This document shows, in pieces, positions 13,701 through 26,614 of a stretch of DNA of 64,000 bases. The notes beneath the pieces are model-generated. The model did no database searches and had not been told where the DNA came from. It saw nothing but the letters and a program-made list of their open reading frames with translations. This DNA is from Paralichthys olivaceus (taxonomy: Eukaryota > Chordata > Actinopteri > Pleuronectiformes > Paralichthyidae), in NCBI RefSeq assembly GCF_024713975.1, contig NC_091112.1, positions 17,890,501-17,954,500 of the forward strand, in the 5' to 3' direction. A program made the position numbers and the translations under genes. Position 1 is the stretch's first letter; the number at the start of each line of letters is the position of its first letter.

Positions 13701-15053
13701 TTAGAGTCTAGATCAAAATGATTCTACTTCTACTATGGCCTGTAACTATCTCAGAGCAGCATTAAAGCTGAGCTGAAATGTGAATTTTCCTCACCTCTTG
13801 TGGAAAAATTGCTGATACTGCAGCAATCTTTATGTCCTTTTCCATTTTCCAAAAATGTCACAGAGCCTTCCATGACTCAAGCCTCGGATTTGACATTTCC
13901 CTAGTTCATACAAACATTAAACATGTAGACTACAAAGCAAGGCTAATGTCTGCTTGCTTGCTATAGCACTAGCACACTCAGTGCTGTCCTGCATCACCGG
14001 GGGTCGCATTAAGGTGTTGGTATCCCAGCAGAATGGTCGTACATTTTGGGCTATAGCCATACCACTATATTTTCTTTTGAAAAATGATCTCCGTTCACAC
14101 GAGTGATTTGTCTCTCTATCAGTTTAAATCACTGGGCTTGTGCGTGCCAGTCAGGGTTCGAATTACACAGTGTTTTTCAGGGGAGCCCTATTTTCACTGG
14201 TCCAGCACTTGTCACATGCATACTAGTGCACGTGCGCAGTCGATTGCAAGGTTTCTGTGACATCATCCTACTGCTATTACTACAAGCAGTTAATACCATC
14301 GATAACATTTCAAACAGGCTAGATAACAGCAATATATTAAGAAATACATTCAATTGACTAATCAGAGCTATCTGTCCCTCTCTGTCGTCACTGTCCCTTC
14401 ACTTTCCTGACATTTCACTTGTCTGTGGATTGCAACAAAAAATAGAACATAGAATATGAGAGCCAAGAGAAGCGTGAAGAGCCATGTTTTCCTGTTTTTC
14501 CATTCAATCCATTGCTTCCTTCTCTAATTGAAAGGCAATGATGCATCACCAGGTTCAGACCTAGGTTCACTGCTGAAGGTGGCGTCGGTGGTGTTTGTCA
14601 CAGTAATGAGAAGTTCAGGTGACTATGTAAACCCAGTGATTTGAGTGCAGCACAGCGCATGGATGACCACAGCAGGAATATACAGAATTGTGTTCAGAAA
14701 ATGGAATGAGTGGATAAACACACAACAATGACATATTTATCTTTTTAAATTCAGGAACCTTAATGTACGCAAAATGAAATAGAATCTATAATTCACAATA
14801 GAGAAACCTTTTTTTGACCTGGCCCTGAACGTCTCAGGTTTTCAGGGGAGCTTGTGTGCTGTTCGAGCTCCCCTGTAAAACCCTGGTGCCACTGTACATA
14901 GACTGCTCGAACAATATTTTGTCTGTTAAGCATCCCAACACTTGTATCATTGGAAAAATACAGGAATTACCTGCACATCAGCAAAGACAACATGGTCAGC
15001 TTCGCTTCTGGTAGCCGAGGCTGGAGGGGGTCATGTGATAGGAGCCTAAATAA

Positions 15054-15268
15054 TGAGCGAAGGCTACTATGTCCTGCTGCAAAGACCCAATCAGTGTCTA
15101 CGTCATAGTATCCAAACATCTTTGTGTTTGCCTGTCTGGACTAAAATAAAGCTCTGGAGTTTTCAAAATGAAATTCGGGGAGGGCTGTGTTTCCTACCTT
15201 ACTACAAGCGTACCCATAGTAGAGCTGAAGTGTTTTCAAACAAAGACATAGTAGTGTGGATGTAGCCT
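15054..15268 (+). mobile_element. MITE family C, copy 1
   Basis: Shares GTCTGGACTAAAA, CTCTGGAGTTTTCAAA-like and TAGTGTGGATGTAGC with the stretch at 29518-29690. Ending TGTGGATGTAGCC is, in my memory, common at the end of a teleost short transposon. Confidence 0.45.
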
Positions 15269-15454
15269 TACTCTTTCTCTATGCACACCTTCTCCTCATT
15301 GGAATCAACACTGGCTGTGACCAGCCAACAATGCAACAACACATTCACTTCAAGTAGGGGGGAGGTGAGAAAATAGGGAGGGGGTGAACTTCTCTCTCCT
15401 GTTCACCATGGACACGACTATTTCTATCTATACACTCTTTGTGTATACAACTGA

Positions 15455-16256
15455 GCAGTGGTGGCTGGTGATACAATTTATTGGGGGGGGGGGGTGCAGA
15501 GTTTTTTTTTTACTTCCAACTTTTTGGGGTCGGGATAAACTCAAGCCAGACTCAACAAAAACACACAAAGAACAAAGTGCCCGTCCTGTAGCCTGCATCC
15601 AAAGTGTAGCCTCATTGTGACTTGATTTCACTTTTCAGAGAAATGTATTCGGTCTCGCAAAAGCAGGTGAAGTAATAAAAGACATCACTTACGCCACATC
15701 CAGTTAGTCACCTCTGTTTCTCACAACAAGAGTGGGAGGAGCCCCGGGTGGAAGCTTGTCCTCATCGCTTGCTGCTGAATCTGAAACTCAGGTCGGTCCG
15801 GACGGAGCTCATTCATCTTCTTTTTTTCTTGTCGGGGTGTTTTTGTAAAGAAATCACCGGATCAGTTCCCCTGAAGCCGGTCAGCTCGCAGCGGACGTAA
15901 CTCAGTGATGTGGACGTACCTGAGATGGCGTGAAGGGTCGACTAATCACATTGGATGAAAAAAAAAAATCAATACCTAACAACCAGTTAAAGAGCAGCCT
16001 GGGGTCCTGTGGTTGCCATGCACATCCATTTGGCCAGCGCCCCACACCAGGACGTACATGTATTCAGACAGAAATTAACCAAATATCATTTGAAAACAAC
16101 TTCTATTGAATGCTCACAGGCACTTATGGCCAGGAGCATTATACGAGTAAAATATTATTATATAATTAAACCATGTTTAACATTTTTATACAAGCTTTTT
16201 TGTTTTAAGAATTTGGAGGGGGGCGGCCCCCTAGTGCCCTGTATTTACCAGCACTG
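15455..16256. mobile_element. hAT-like non-autonomous DNA transposon
   Basis: Begins CAGTGGTGGCTGGTGATACA and ends TATTTACCAGCACTG, an imperfect inverted pair, with GGGGG-rich sequence just inside both ends, as in a teleost hAT-type repeat I remember. The interior (15715-15950) is unusually GC-rich. I could not find a clean 8-bp target duplication. Confidence 0.5.
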
Positions 16257-16349
16257 TATAACAATATCAGAGATTCCAGGATATGTGGTCTGAAAACACC
16301 AGTGTCTACCTGACAGTACTTTTGCTTTCCAACATGATTTCACATCATA

Positions 16350-16848
16350 GCTGTTTTCACACATGAACTCCGGAGGATGTCAGCAGAATTGGGTCTGCCT
16401 TTCACACAACAACAACTCAGCAGGAGTCGCTCCGCTCAGGCGCGCTGACATCCACACGGAACTCTCCAAAGTGTTCAGGTGAGGGGTGACACAGCAGGGA
16501 GTGGCAGGACGTAACATATTAATTCTGCTGCAGAGATCATGTGTTTTTGTTTACTGCAAATCAGCACCAGCATCAGCTCTTTCCCCCAAATACTCTCTTG
16601 ACATCTTTGTCTGTATTCTACGTGGATTGCACTGCCTTTTCATCCTGACATGTTTGTATTGGGGGGGGGGGTTTCATTTTAGCAACGCCCACTCATCTGC
16701 GGTGATGTTTTCACATGGGCTCATTCGGACATTCCTCTGAGATTTAAAGGATCGGCCAGAGAACCTCACATGGACATTTGGATTCTCATATACAGCCCCT
16801 CCAGAGAATGTCCAGAGATTATCCAGACTTGTGTCCATGTCCGAAAGC
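16350..16848 (+). mobile_element. MITE family A, copy 2
   Basis: Starts GCTGTTTTCACACATGAACTC and ends CATGTCCGAAAGCG. The interior shares GTTCAGGTGAGGGGTGACAC and GATCATGTGTTTTTG with copy 1. It contains a G-run (about 16661-16670) and is diverged from copy 1 in its right half. Confidence 0.7.
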
Positions 16849-19800
16849 GTGGCCGACTATTTTGGAGCGCATCTCCACTTTTAACTGTTCTTTTCAAAGG
16901 ATTCTCTTTCCCCAATGGGAAATTATAAGACTTTAAATTTAGTCCTTAAGCCCTGTAACTGCATCACTTTGCTTGTTATTCAATGATTCAAATAACAGAC
17001 ACAGGTATTATTTTTAATAAATACAAAACCAAAACACACTCCTGGGAGAACAGAAGTGTACAGCTTTTGCACATAAATTAAACTGGATTAGTCAAAACTG
17101 ATTTCTTTAAATTTTATTTCAATAACATTTTATGTCAAATATAAGCTGTCTCATTTTAGTGACTATACCTTGCAGTATACTGTATCACTGATTGGTGCAC
17201 TGCAGACATTATCCTCTGGGCTCTCATGGACGCACACAGCCGAGATTAACCTTATTGAAGTCCACTGCGGTGTTTGTTTTGGTGTATGTGTTACGTCGGG
17301 AGTGATTTAATATGAGCCGAAAGGTAAATGAAAGGTTGCAGAGGAAGCTTTTGAGCGAGCGGATGCCTGTAGCTGCTGCAGTGGCACTTTTTGCCGTGCA
17401 GTGCTTGAGTCATGCGTTTAGCAGCAGTTTCATTATCCACAGTTTGTTCTGTATACAAGCAGCTCAGTGGATATAAGTCTCAGGTAAACTTAAAGTCTGG
17501 ACTGTTTCATAATTCAGCAGGGCAGCTGCAAAGCTAGCCTCTGTTTTCCTTCACCACTGGTGAATGGTCTTGCATACATCAGATCTGCTGGTATTTAACA
17601 CAGGCAGTTTACGTTGGCCACAGTTTCGAAAATCATGTGTTCAAACAGTCACAGTGAATATCCTCTATTATTTTCTCTTGACATACCTGCAGTGGCGCTG
17701 AAAACTCAACGTAGCTTTCTCAAAAATGGTCTTGGTTGCTTGATTTTCACAGTCATCACAGTGCGCAGTGAGAAACAATGGCCTCAATTATGCAAGCATC
17801 AGGCAGTGAGGGCAGTCGTGCATGCAAATGTTTTCAGGGAGTAAAGTGTTGGTGGGTGGTTAAAGTGATGTAAATGCCTGTATTCGTAGGATTGCAGGAA
17901 ACTAGAGTCTGGAGAGTTAACTGTGGTCCTTGCATCATCGTTATTTGTACAGTGAGATAGTCTTTTTACATTCTGCAGCATATATCACTGCCATTGTAAT
18001 GATGGGGGCTGATTGAGGATTTGACCTTTTAACACCCACTGTTCTGCTTGTGGAACATTTGGATCGTGTCCCACTTTACTGCAAGCACGATGAAATATGT
18101 AATCTATAGTTCGTATGGTGAGATCAGACTATTTTAAGGATGATGTCATTGTTTTTGAAGGACAAAAAATAGGAATTAGAGGGGTTCTCATAAAGATGAG
18201 GGAGGTGATGTGTAAAAATGATACTGTCGCTTTAGAAGTTTTTGAAATCTTGATTGATAACCAAAGGAACATAATCCCTCAATTATCGATACAAGACAAA
18301 TGAGATGATAATCTCAAAGCTCTACTATATCAGTTTGCAGCGTGTCCACAGCATTGGCATATAGTCATTACAAGGTCCTATGGTGAACAAATGCTTTTTT
18401 ACACATCCAGCAGAGATGGAGCAACAATAGGGTTCATATAAAGTTAAGTAGTTTCTGGCTACCTGGTGAATGTAGATCCAGTATTCACTCTCCTTTTAGC
18501 TTCCACCAACTCCTGGCACACATTATCAGGCTGTTAATCTGCTAAACACCTCACTGTGCTCACCAGCTAATTGCTAGCTGTATCAGTCTAATGTTAGTCT
18601 GAAACAACAATGAGTTAAAGGAGCTAAAATGTTCATTTCAGCCGAGAGAAACTGCAAAGTCAAATCTTTCTCTCGCTTCGTCACAATATGGGCAACAGCA
18701 CTAAAGTGACAAAGCGCGTGGATCCATTCCTAATTTAAAAATATAGATCAGTTCCTTATAGCTACTTATGTATGCAGTCCAGTCGGGCTGTATTCCAAGC
18801 ATTTGGATCAATATTTTGCAGTTCCTGCAGTGTGTTGAACTCATCAATTGAATTCCAGAGGGATAGTAGCCAATGAGAGCCAAGACTCTGCGCTCTGAGA
18901 TTCTGATGGTCTCATTTCCAATCTCTCCTTGTCACTCATCAGAAGCTGTCCTCGAAACACCCCCCAGTTTAAGCAGCCTCTATAAGGCTGACCTTAATAT
19001 TCAGTCTGAATGTCCATCCTGCTATCATGTCATTATTCAGTCTGACTCTTTGTTAGCTGTATTCTCTGTGGCAGAGGATTGAATGTAACTATAGTAAGTG
19101 TCTGACATGTTTGGCAGCATTCATTTACAGTTGGGCATGTGCAAGTTTATAGAGGACCACAATGGAAGTAGTTCATACAAAGAGAAGGTGATTGTTATAT
19201 AAGCTGTAATAAATTAGAATATATTATTTAAAAAATGTATCATCATTTTTCAGGAGTACCTTCACCAAGATTCTCCTCAATTGGGTCAACTTACACACAC
19301 ACACTTAATAAGACTAAGGCTGGGGTGTTTATCATCAATTAATTAACTGATTAATACTAAAAAAAATTCATTGTTGTTACCATCCACGCAAACAGTTAGA
19401 CCTCAGTGTTTCAGCTGCAGTTGTGGCATGCAGTGTAGTTCTTTCTCTCACACGATTAATAATCTTCACTCCTTACTCGTTGTGTGTGAGTGGGACTTTA
19501 TTGCACATGTACGCCCTGTTAGAAACATGTATTTAATTAATTCTGTGGGAAACGCTGAGGCTTGTCGGCTGACAGTAAGCTAATGAAAATAACCTCGTAC
19601 ATAGTTTCTGTTTTACAATTTTGAAATAACAGATTTTACTTCAAATGTATGAATGTGTGCATGTCAGAATTATTCCTTATTATTAATAAGTCTTCCTCAT
19701 TTCTACAAAACGCTGTCACTTTTTATTGTTTGTGTGCTGGAGGTTGTGCAGAACTTTTTCGAAACAGTCTCTGGTGCAGAGTGAAGTTAGAAAACAAATA

Positions 19801-22800
19801 AGAGAAGCCAAGTGTATGGATTTAACTAAAAACGTTACTGCTTGATGGTTTTGTTGAATTATATTCAAATGAAAAAGTGTCTGCTTTCCTCAGTCCACTT
19901 CAGTTGTCAAACTGAATGTCATATGCTGAATATTTCTACCAACAGACGACTCAATCGTCAACGTGGCAACTAGAAGTATGTTAATATTTCTTCAAGCAAA
20001 GCTCGTGAAGCTCCAGACACAGCTGACATTTCTGAGCAGACCTTCAAAACCCTGCTTATATATTAAAATGTAAATGTGAATCATTAATAAAAACATAATA
20101 AAGGTTGTGGCACATTCTAAAGCTCACAGGCACATAGTTAGTGTGGAAAAAGCTCACTCAGTCGTCAGTTGTGTTGAACCGACACTGTAATTATGAAGCA
20201 TTTTGTGGACAATGTTTTCATTCCCACACATCAATTTTCCAATAAACCTGAGTTGGGTTTGCGGGGGAATTTAATCACTGTCAAAAGGAAAAAATAAAAC
20301 TGGCATGTCAGAGATGAAACATGGGGGTGGTAAGTGTTAGAGACTGGGGTTCTAATAGACATATTCTTCTTATAAGTGCTGAGGTGGGGAGACAACATGG
20401 AAACATTGCTCACTGCAATAACAATTATAAAGAAATGATTACAGTAACTCACATACATAGTACATTTACAAGTGGACCCATACTGTTTGAATTAGTGGAC
20501 TGACAGATCTTTAACAGATGGAAATGTGTGATATATGTAAATGGTTTTTTCCAACAGAGTTGTACTGACTTTATGCAGTGTCAAGCATTGACAGTTTATT
20601 TTTTTATTTTTTTAAATAGTTCAGACCTACAAAAACTTGAGAATTGTGGGTTTGGTGACAGGTTAAAGTTTAGTGGGAAAAGACTCAACAGTATCTTGAC
20701 AAGGTGCATAAACTAAACTCTCAACGTAGAAAGGGGATACTTGCAATATTTTGGATTTAAGTGTTATGATTTGCTAGGTTTCATGTCTAATCTGACAGTA
20801 TAGTAATCGCTAAAAAAACTTTTATAAAATTCACATTTATTAGTTTTTATTTTCTTTGGGGGGGGAACAAAACATATAGTGAGTCCTCGCATAATTTATT
20901 GCACAAATTGTATAAACCTCTTTAAAAGACGATGATAATTTATGTAAGAGGAAGTAATAAGTTAATTACAACAACAAGTAAATTAGAGAAACCTTATAAC
21001 TAACAAACTACACACCAACGAGCACATACAAAGATAGAATACATATTACAAGGAACGCATATTAAGATTTGGATGATGTTTTGTGCTGCTATTGAAAATA
21101 GTTCGTAAAAAAAAATCAATTTCCAATGAAAATGTTGCTAAACATCTGTGAAACGAGTTTCGCTCTGCTCATTCTGTCAGTCCAGTAATTTGTCCATACA
21201 TATTCTGATTTTGTTGTTATTTCACCTCTTTTCCAGGAGCATCGACTGACCCACTTCTCCTCCCCGTTCACCTGCTCCCCATGTTCGCCATTCTCTCATT
21301 AGCTCTCCAGTTTATATCCTGGTCTGTTTCCACTTGTTCTCTGACAGTTATCTTGGTGCCTTTACTTTCCACTGTTCTGTTATTCGCCTGACCTGTTTTC
21401 TCCTAATCATGTTTTTGACCATCCCTTGGATTTTTGTATCCTTGTTCCCTTTTTCTAGATAGAGACTCTTTACTCTTACATCTGCTTCCTGTACCTCATG
21501 CTCTTAAGTCATTTTTCCTGAGAGCCGTGACAACATCAGAGAATTTAAAAGCCTAATCGACCACTCTGAAGACATTGTGAAGATCTCCAGTGAAAAGCAA
21601 TGCATTTCCCATAAATCAGCCAATAGTGATAGAACAATCAGTCATGTGAACAACTGTCCTGTCTAATGGTGCCTATCATGATAGTATTATACCATTATGT
21701 GTCCACAGGCATAAAATATAAACAACAGATTTCCAAAATGAGGTTTGAAAAAACTAAACAACATAAAAATCACATGTATCATTTATCTTTCAAAATATCC
21801 CATGCAGCAAAGTTCATTCTAACTTCTTAATAATGGGGACGTTCATTGAGTGCAGTTTTAAATGTATCTTTCATAAGACTAAAAATATTCAATGCATATT
21901 TTCTAAATATTCATTATGTTTGCCTAATTATTAAGTCAAAAGGTACCAGTAGTACCAGTTGTGCTACTGTCTTTTCTTCAGCTTTCAGAGACGGCACAGT
22001 GTTCAATTCAAATCAAATACAATCAGTCTTGGCTGCATCCTCCCCCTGTGTCCTCTCTATATCCATATCCACATCCAGCATGAGCCAGCTCTTATGATGA
22101 GTGTCCATGCACAGTGTCCCCAGAGAACACATTTTCAGGTGTTGTGCGTAATGGAAACAGAGACACTGGGTTTACCACCTTATACATCAAGCAGAGCAGA
22201 AGGAGAATTGCAGTCCATCCTAACGCTGCAGTATTACACTGCTACTGATCACTTTAATGGAGTCTAATGACACGGCGCCTACTCAGCAGAGTGCATTCTT
22301 TTGGTGGCACAGAAGACAGGGAAGTAATATCTGGCTGGGAACATGAAGTGGAATCTTCACAGAATGGACAGAAGCCTACATCAGTTATTTAAAGTGTAGT
22401 TTATTAGTAATGGAAGAGCTGTTTGCAACGTGTGGTAATAATCAGTGAAAGTGAAAGACTGCAGGAATGTATTGAGTGGTTAAGTCATTTAATATAGTAA
22501 ATTGTTGTAAAGGAAGCTTTTAGCACTGCACTTCATCATGCTTGTAAGAAAAAAGCAACATAATCAATGAAGCAGAGGCGGAGACATCATGACTCAAGAC
22601 TACATTTCCCATGGTGCAACTCATAGCCTCGTTAATTTGACCTTACATACTGGAAAACACCTTTAGCTTTCAAAGTCCCCTTCCCCAGTTTATGACACAG
22701 GTTTTCTGTGAAAGTCTTGATTGTTCTGTTTTTCTAAAACCTTGAGGCCTTTGCACATCAAAGGCAATGCAAATAACGAAATAACAAAATTCAGAGGTGA

Positions 22801-22824
22801 ATTTCCACACACCTGACTATTCAC

Positions 22825-23000
22825 ATTAAAGGTAGGGTTGGTAAGTTGTATCTAAAAACCTATTCCATCGTATTTGTTCTCATCCTCTTCATGTCCTGAT
22901 AGCCATGAAAATCAAGTCTGTCTGTGGCCCTTTCTGGACTGTAAAGACATAATCAATCATTTAATTGGGATCAAACGGTTGGAGGGCCTGTCTGTCACTC
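22825..23000. mobile_element. Possible MITE end, TTAAAGGTAGGGTTGG type
   Basis: ATTAAAGGTAGGGTTGGTAAG at 22826 matches the beginning of a repeat I recall from teleosts, and ACTCACCAACCCTGCCT near 23005 could be its inverted partner (complement AGGCAGGGTTGGTGAGT). No coding potential. Confidence 0.4.
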
Positions 23001-24743
23001 ACCAACCCTGCCTGGGCTCTCACTGCACAATATAAGAGTCTTGACAAGCCCGGAGAGACACACACACTGCTGAAGCAGGGACAATAGCTGGAAGTTAGTG
23101 ACCGAGTCATGGAAGTTAGCTTGTAGCATTAGTCAGGCAGTGTTCATATGGGAGTACGTTTTGATGAGAGGGATGAGAAGAGTGAGTGGGATATATGGGT
23201 TGCCTAAGTTTGAAGAGCTGCTGCAACAGAGAGAATAAATCAACATACTCATGTCAGACTGGACAGAGGAGGAAGTAGTTATACTACTACTACAAATGGT
23301 AACCAATAAGGGAGTGGGCAGTACACCCGTTTTGACCAGCCTTAAAATATTTGTCTAAAAGTGTGATGGTGTCGGTTCTCCGCCCCTGCAGTTTAATGAT
23401 AACAAAGCCAGTTTCCTCGGAGAGGACAAACACAGAAAAGGTTCAAACTTTATACAACATCATTTGTCCATACACTCAAAGCTGTTTTCATCAGGAGCCA
23501 AGGACAGGTCAGGTAGTTTGCTGATGGATTGTTTGCTCACTGTGTCCACTGTTACGTGTAGATCTGAACTGCTCAGCCAGCCTCATGTACGTATGACACA
23601 TTTCTAACATTGGTATGAATGTAACTTTCCATACCATTTCTGGAAGTCTGAAAACAGCTTATGCTCAGCACGAATACATGAAAACTATACTTCAGTACAA
23701 TAACACTTCTGTGGAAGCAGGACGGACACATTTAAGTGTGTTTTCAGTTTCACTGTGATCTTCAGCTGCCTCAAGAGAAAGGCTGCTACACTGAACTGAA
23801 ACAGAATTGTTTTAACAAGTTATCACTTTGTTTAGTTAATTATCCCAAATTGCAGGTTTGAAACCTACAACATCATTCTGTATTTGCAGCTTTTAATAAC
23901 TATATTACTCTATTAAATATTTATTTACATCACCACATTGTAGAATCGTCGCTCCTCACACATTTTTGGTTACATTACTCCAAGTATGGCAGGAACACCC
24001 AAATTTAGATTCTGCAAAGTACGAAACAAGGTTGGTCATGAGAAACGACTGATAGACAGTTTTGTGGAGCTGATTAGCATGCACTGACAATTAAAAACCT
24101 ACAGGCAGTTAAACAAGAAAAACGCAGGAATGGTGGGAAACAGGACAGAGCCAGGAAGTGAAGCAGGAGCGACACAAAAGGCCTGTGTCCTATACCCTAT
24201 GTAGTGGACTCATGTTTCCCACAACACATTGTGAAAAGTAGTAGACAACTGATGGTCACTAACTTAGCAATATATACCATCATGCATTGCACTTGGGGCA
24301 AATGCATCCATCTATCGCAATCGTGGAGAAGGGGTTAGTGAATAACAGGGGCTTGAAATAACCAAAACAGTGACAAATAACTTCCATTAGCGTCATCACT
24401 GTCTCGCTCTACAGTAAAACCCACATAATGTTGAGTCACTAAATTGTCTGGATATGACAACATACGTTGTGACATGACTACAGCTAAGATGAAATGACTG
24501 TGGGACATCAGTGTTAGACACACCCCTTTGGTTCCAGATATATCTAAACAAAGAGCAATTAATACACTTAGGATGTAGAGATAACTGGACACACATGCAA
24601 GTACAACACCTTTGAAAGGGACAGACAATCCCAAAAGCAGGAAACCAGACAAAGACAGGGAGTAAATTAAACAGTTTATTCTTTATTAGTAAATGATAGT
24701 AAGCTCACAGCCTACACTCGAATGGTGAACAAGGTAAACACTT

Positions 24744-24935
24744 TAGCTGTGTCTCAGTTCTTCTTCGGGCGCTGCATTTGAAGACGGATTGCATCAAAGC
24801 AACACAACTGGATTGTCATATTTCAAAGGCTCTTTCGATGGCGCACTATAAATGCATCCTTCATCCCAAAGAAACGAAGGCTCCAATGGGTGGATCCTTC
24901 CCAACCAAACATATCCCAAGATCCATTGTGCTTCA
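24744..24935. mobile_element. Short DNA-transposon remnant, family D
   Basis: Begins TTTAGCTGTGTCTCAGTTCT and has paired CTGCATTTGAAGACGG and CGAAGGCTCCAATGGGTGGA blocks. This is the pattern of a teleost MITE of which another piece lies at 42378. The ends are not sharply visible. Confidence 0.4.
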
Positions 24936-26559
24936 AATACGAACCAAGCGGTAATGGCACTAGAAAGCTACAAGACGTCTGATACTTGAGTTTAACGCTT
25001 CAAAGCAAAGAGCATTACAACTTTCTTGTTGTGTCCAAATTCAGTTTTGTTTCGAGACAACAGCAAAAAGGACGAGATGAGCTTGTGATGTCGATCATGG
25101 AAATCATCTGTAGAGCGTCTCAAAAGCCCACAAAGGAGGTGGTCTTCCTGAGCCATGTAGACCAAGAACGCAGCCCCTGAACTGAGAACCATTTTACATG
25201 CTATTTGTTGAATGGTATATGCATGAATGGTATTTCTGCTGGGATTATAATATTAGTTTATGAAATAGTCGCATGGTTTTGTTTGAATGAAACCTCCTAA
25301 TATGGGCATGAGTCATATGTGGACACAAGCAGCAGACAGCTGCAGGAGACTTAATATATTCAGCAAAATTCAGAGGCTGAAAATCACAGAGAAGAAAAAC
25401 ATTCAAACATGGAAAGACATCCTCAAAGCGAAAGCGACAGCGAGGACAGGATCAGCATTCGTCACAGTGAAATACTGATAGGGGACATGTTGCCTGGGCT
25501 GTGAGCCTCAGCTGCACGGGCCTCAGCTCTGCTCCAACTGACATCCACATCCCCCCAGCAGCAACTGGGGGGCAACCGAGGCTGGAAAGGGGGTGTGGGA
25601 CACGGGGGGGTGCAGAGACGAAGGGCCGCTTCATGCATCTCAATGCAAACCAGGCGCGTCGGCCTGTCAGCCTGGAGAGCCGTCTCTCTTCCCCGGCTGA
25701 CACCCGAGCAACCCAGCCAGTCCAACACTCGTCAGCATTTATTTTCATAAGCGGAGGAGCGGCGAGCTGTCAGAGTGCCTCTCTGATTTCCCCTTTAGTG
25801 TGTACAACTCACACACACACACACACACAGGACACAAGAAGTTCTGAAGAAAATTTGTCACCTTCATTGTCTTGGAAAAGCCACTCTCTCTTTCACACAC
25901 ACACACACACACACACAGCTGTCAGCTTTGGGACCTTTAACATGAAAGGCTTCAAATGTCAGATGTTCACCTCAATCATCCACAGACGGAGGATTAACAG
26001 CTTAAAAACTCTTTAACCCCAAGGAGATGGCTGACTTTTAGTCCTCTATCAGCCCTGGCTCTCCTCAGCAAGAGGAGGTGAGGCCATAGTCTTTCACCTG
26101 CCTCACCACACCGGGGTACTTTCTTTCTTTTCACATCCCCCCCCCTTCTCACTCCTGCACTTCCATGGGTGTAATTGCGGTATGAGACGGTACTTTGAGC
26201 TGGGGCTGTTCTCATCAGCGCTAAGCAATTACATATGCCCCTAGGGGTGCTGATAAAAACACAGGATGAAAATGAACTCTGCAGTGCCAGGTGATGGCGG
26301 GGAGGCTACAGCAGGCCCATAATAAACAGAAACAGGCCACAGCGCAGTGGAGGTGAATACAGATCAACTCCCATACAAGCACATGACACCCACACAAGCG
26401 GCGGTGAGCAGATAGCTCCCCGGTTTCAGGCCGGGACACTGGGCTTTGTCAGTCCACTGACCTGTGAAAGGAACCAGGCTCCATCTCCCTCGCCTCATTA
26501 CAGTGGCCAGCCAGGTTGATCGAATAGCATGACTAAAAATATCAGTCTCTTGTGGTAGT

Positions 26560-26563
26560 GTGG

Positions 26564-26614
<51 letters not shown>
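26560..26614. repeat. TG microsatellite
   Basis: About 25 TG units with one TTTG interruption. Other shorter CA/TG runs lie at 1670-1691, 4882-4906, 7490-7505, 25810-25829, 25894-25918, 43980-44000 and 49855-49871. Confidence 0.97.

Noticed and set aside
25452-26016. A 171-codon plus-strand frame and overlapping minus-strand frames
   Set aside because: They contain His-Thr runs from CA repeats, no family resemblance, and the same region is open on both strands because it is GC-rich.
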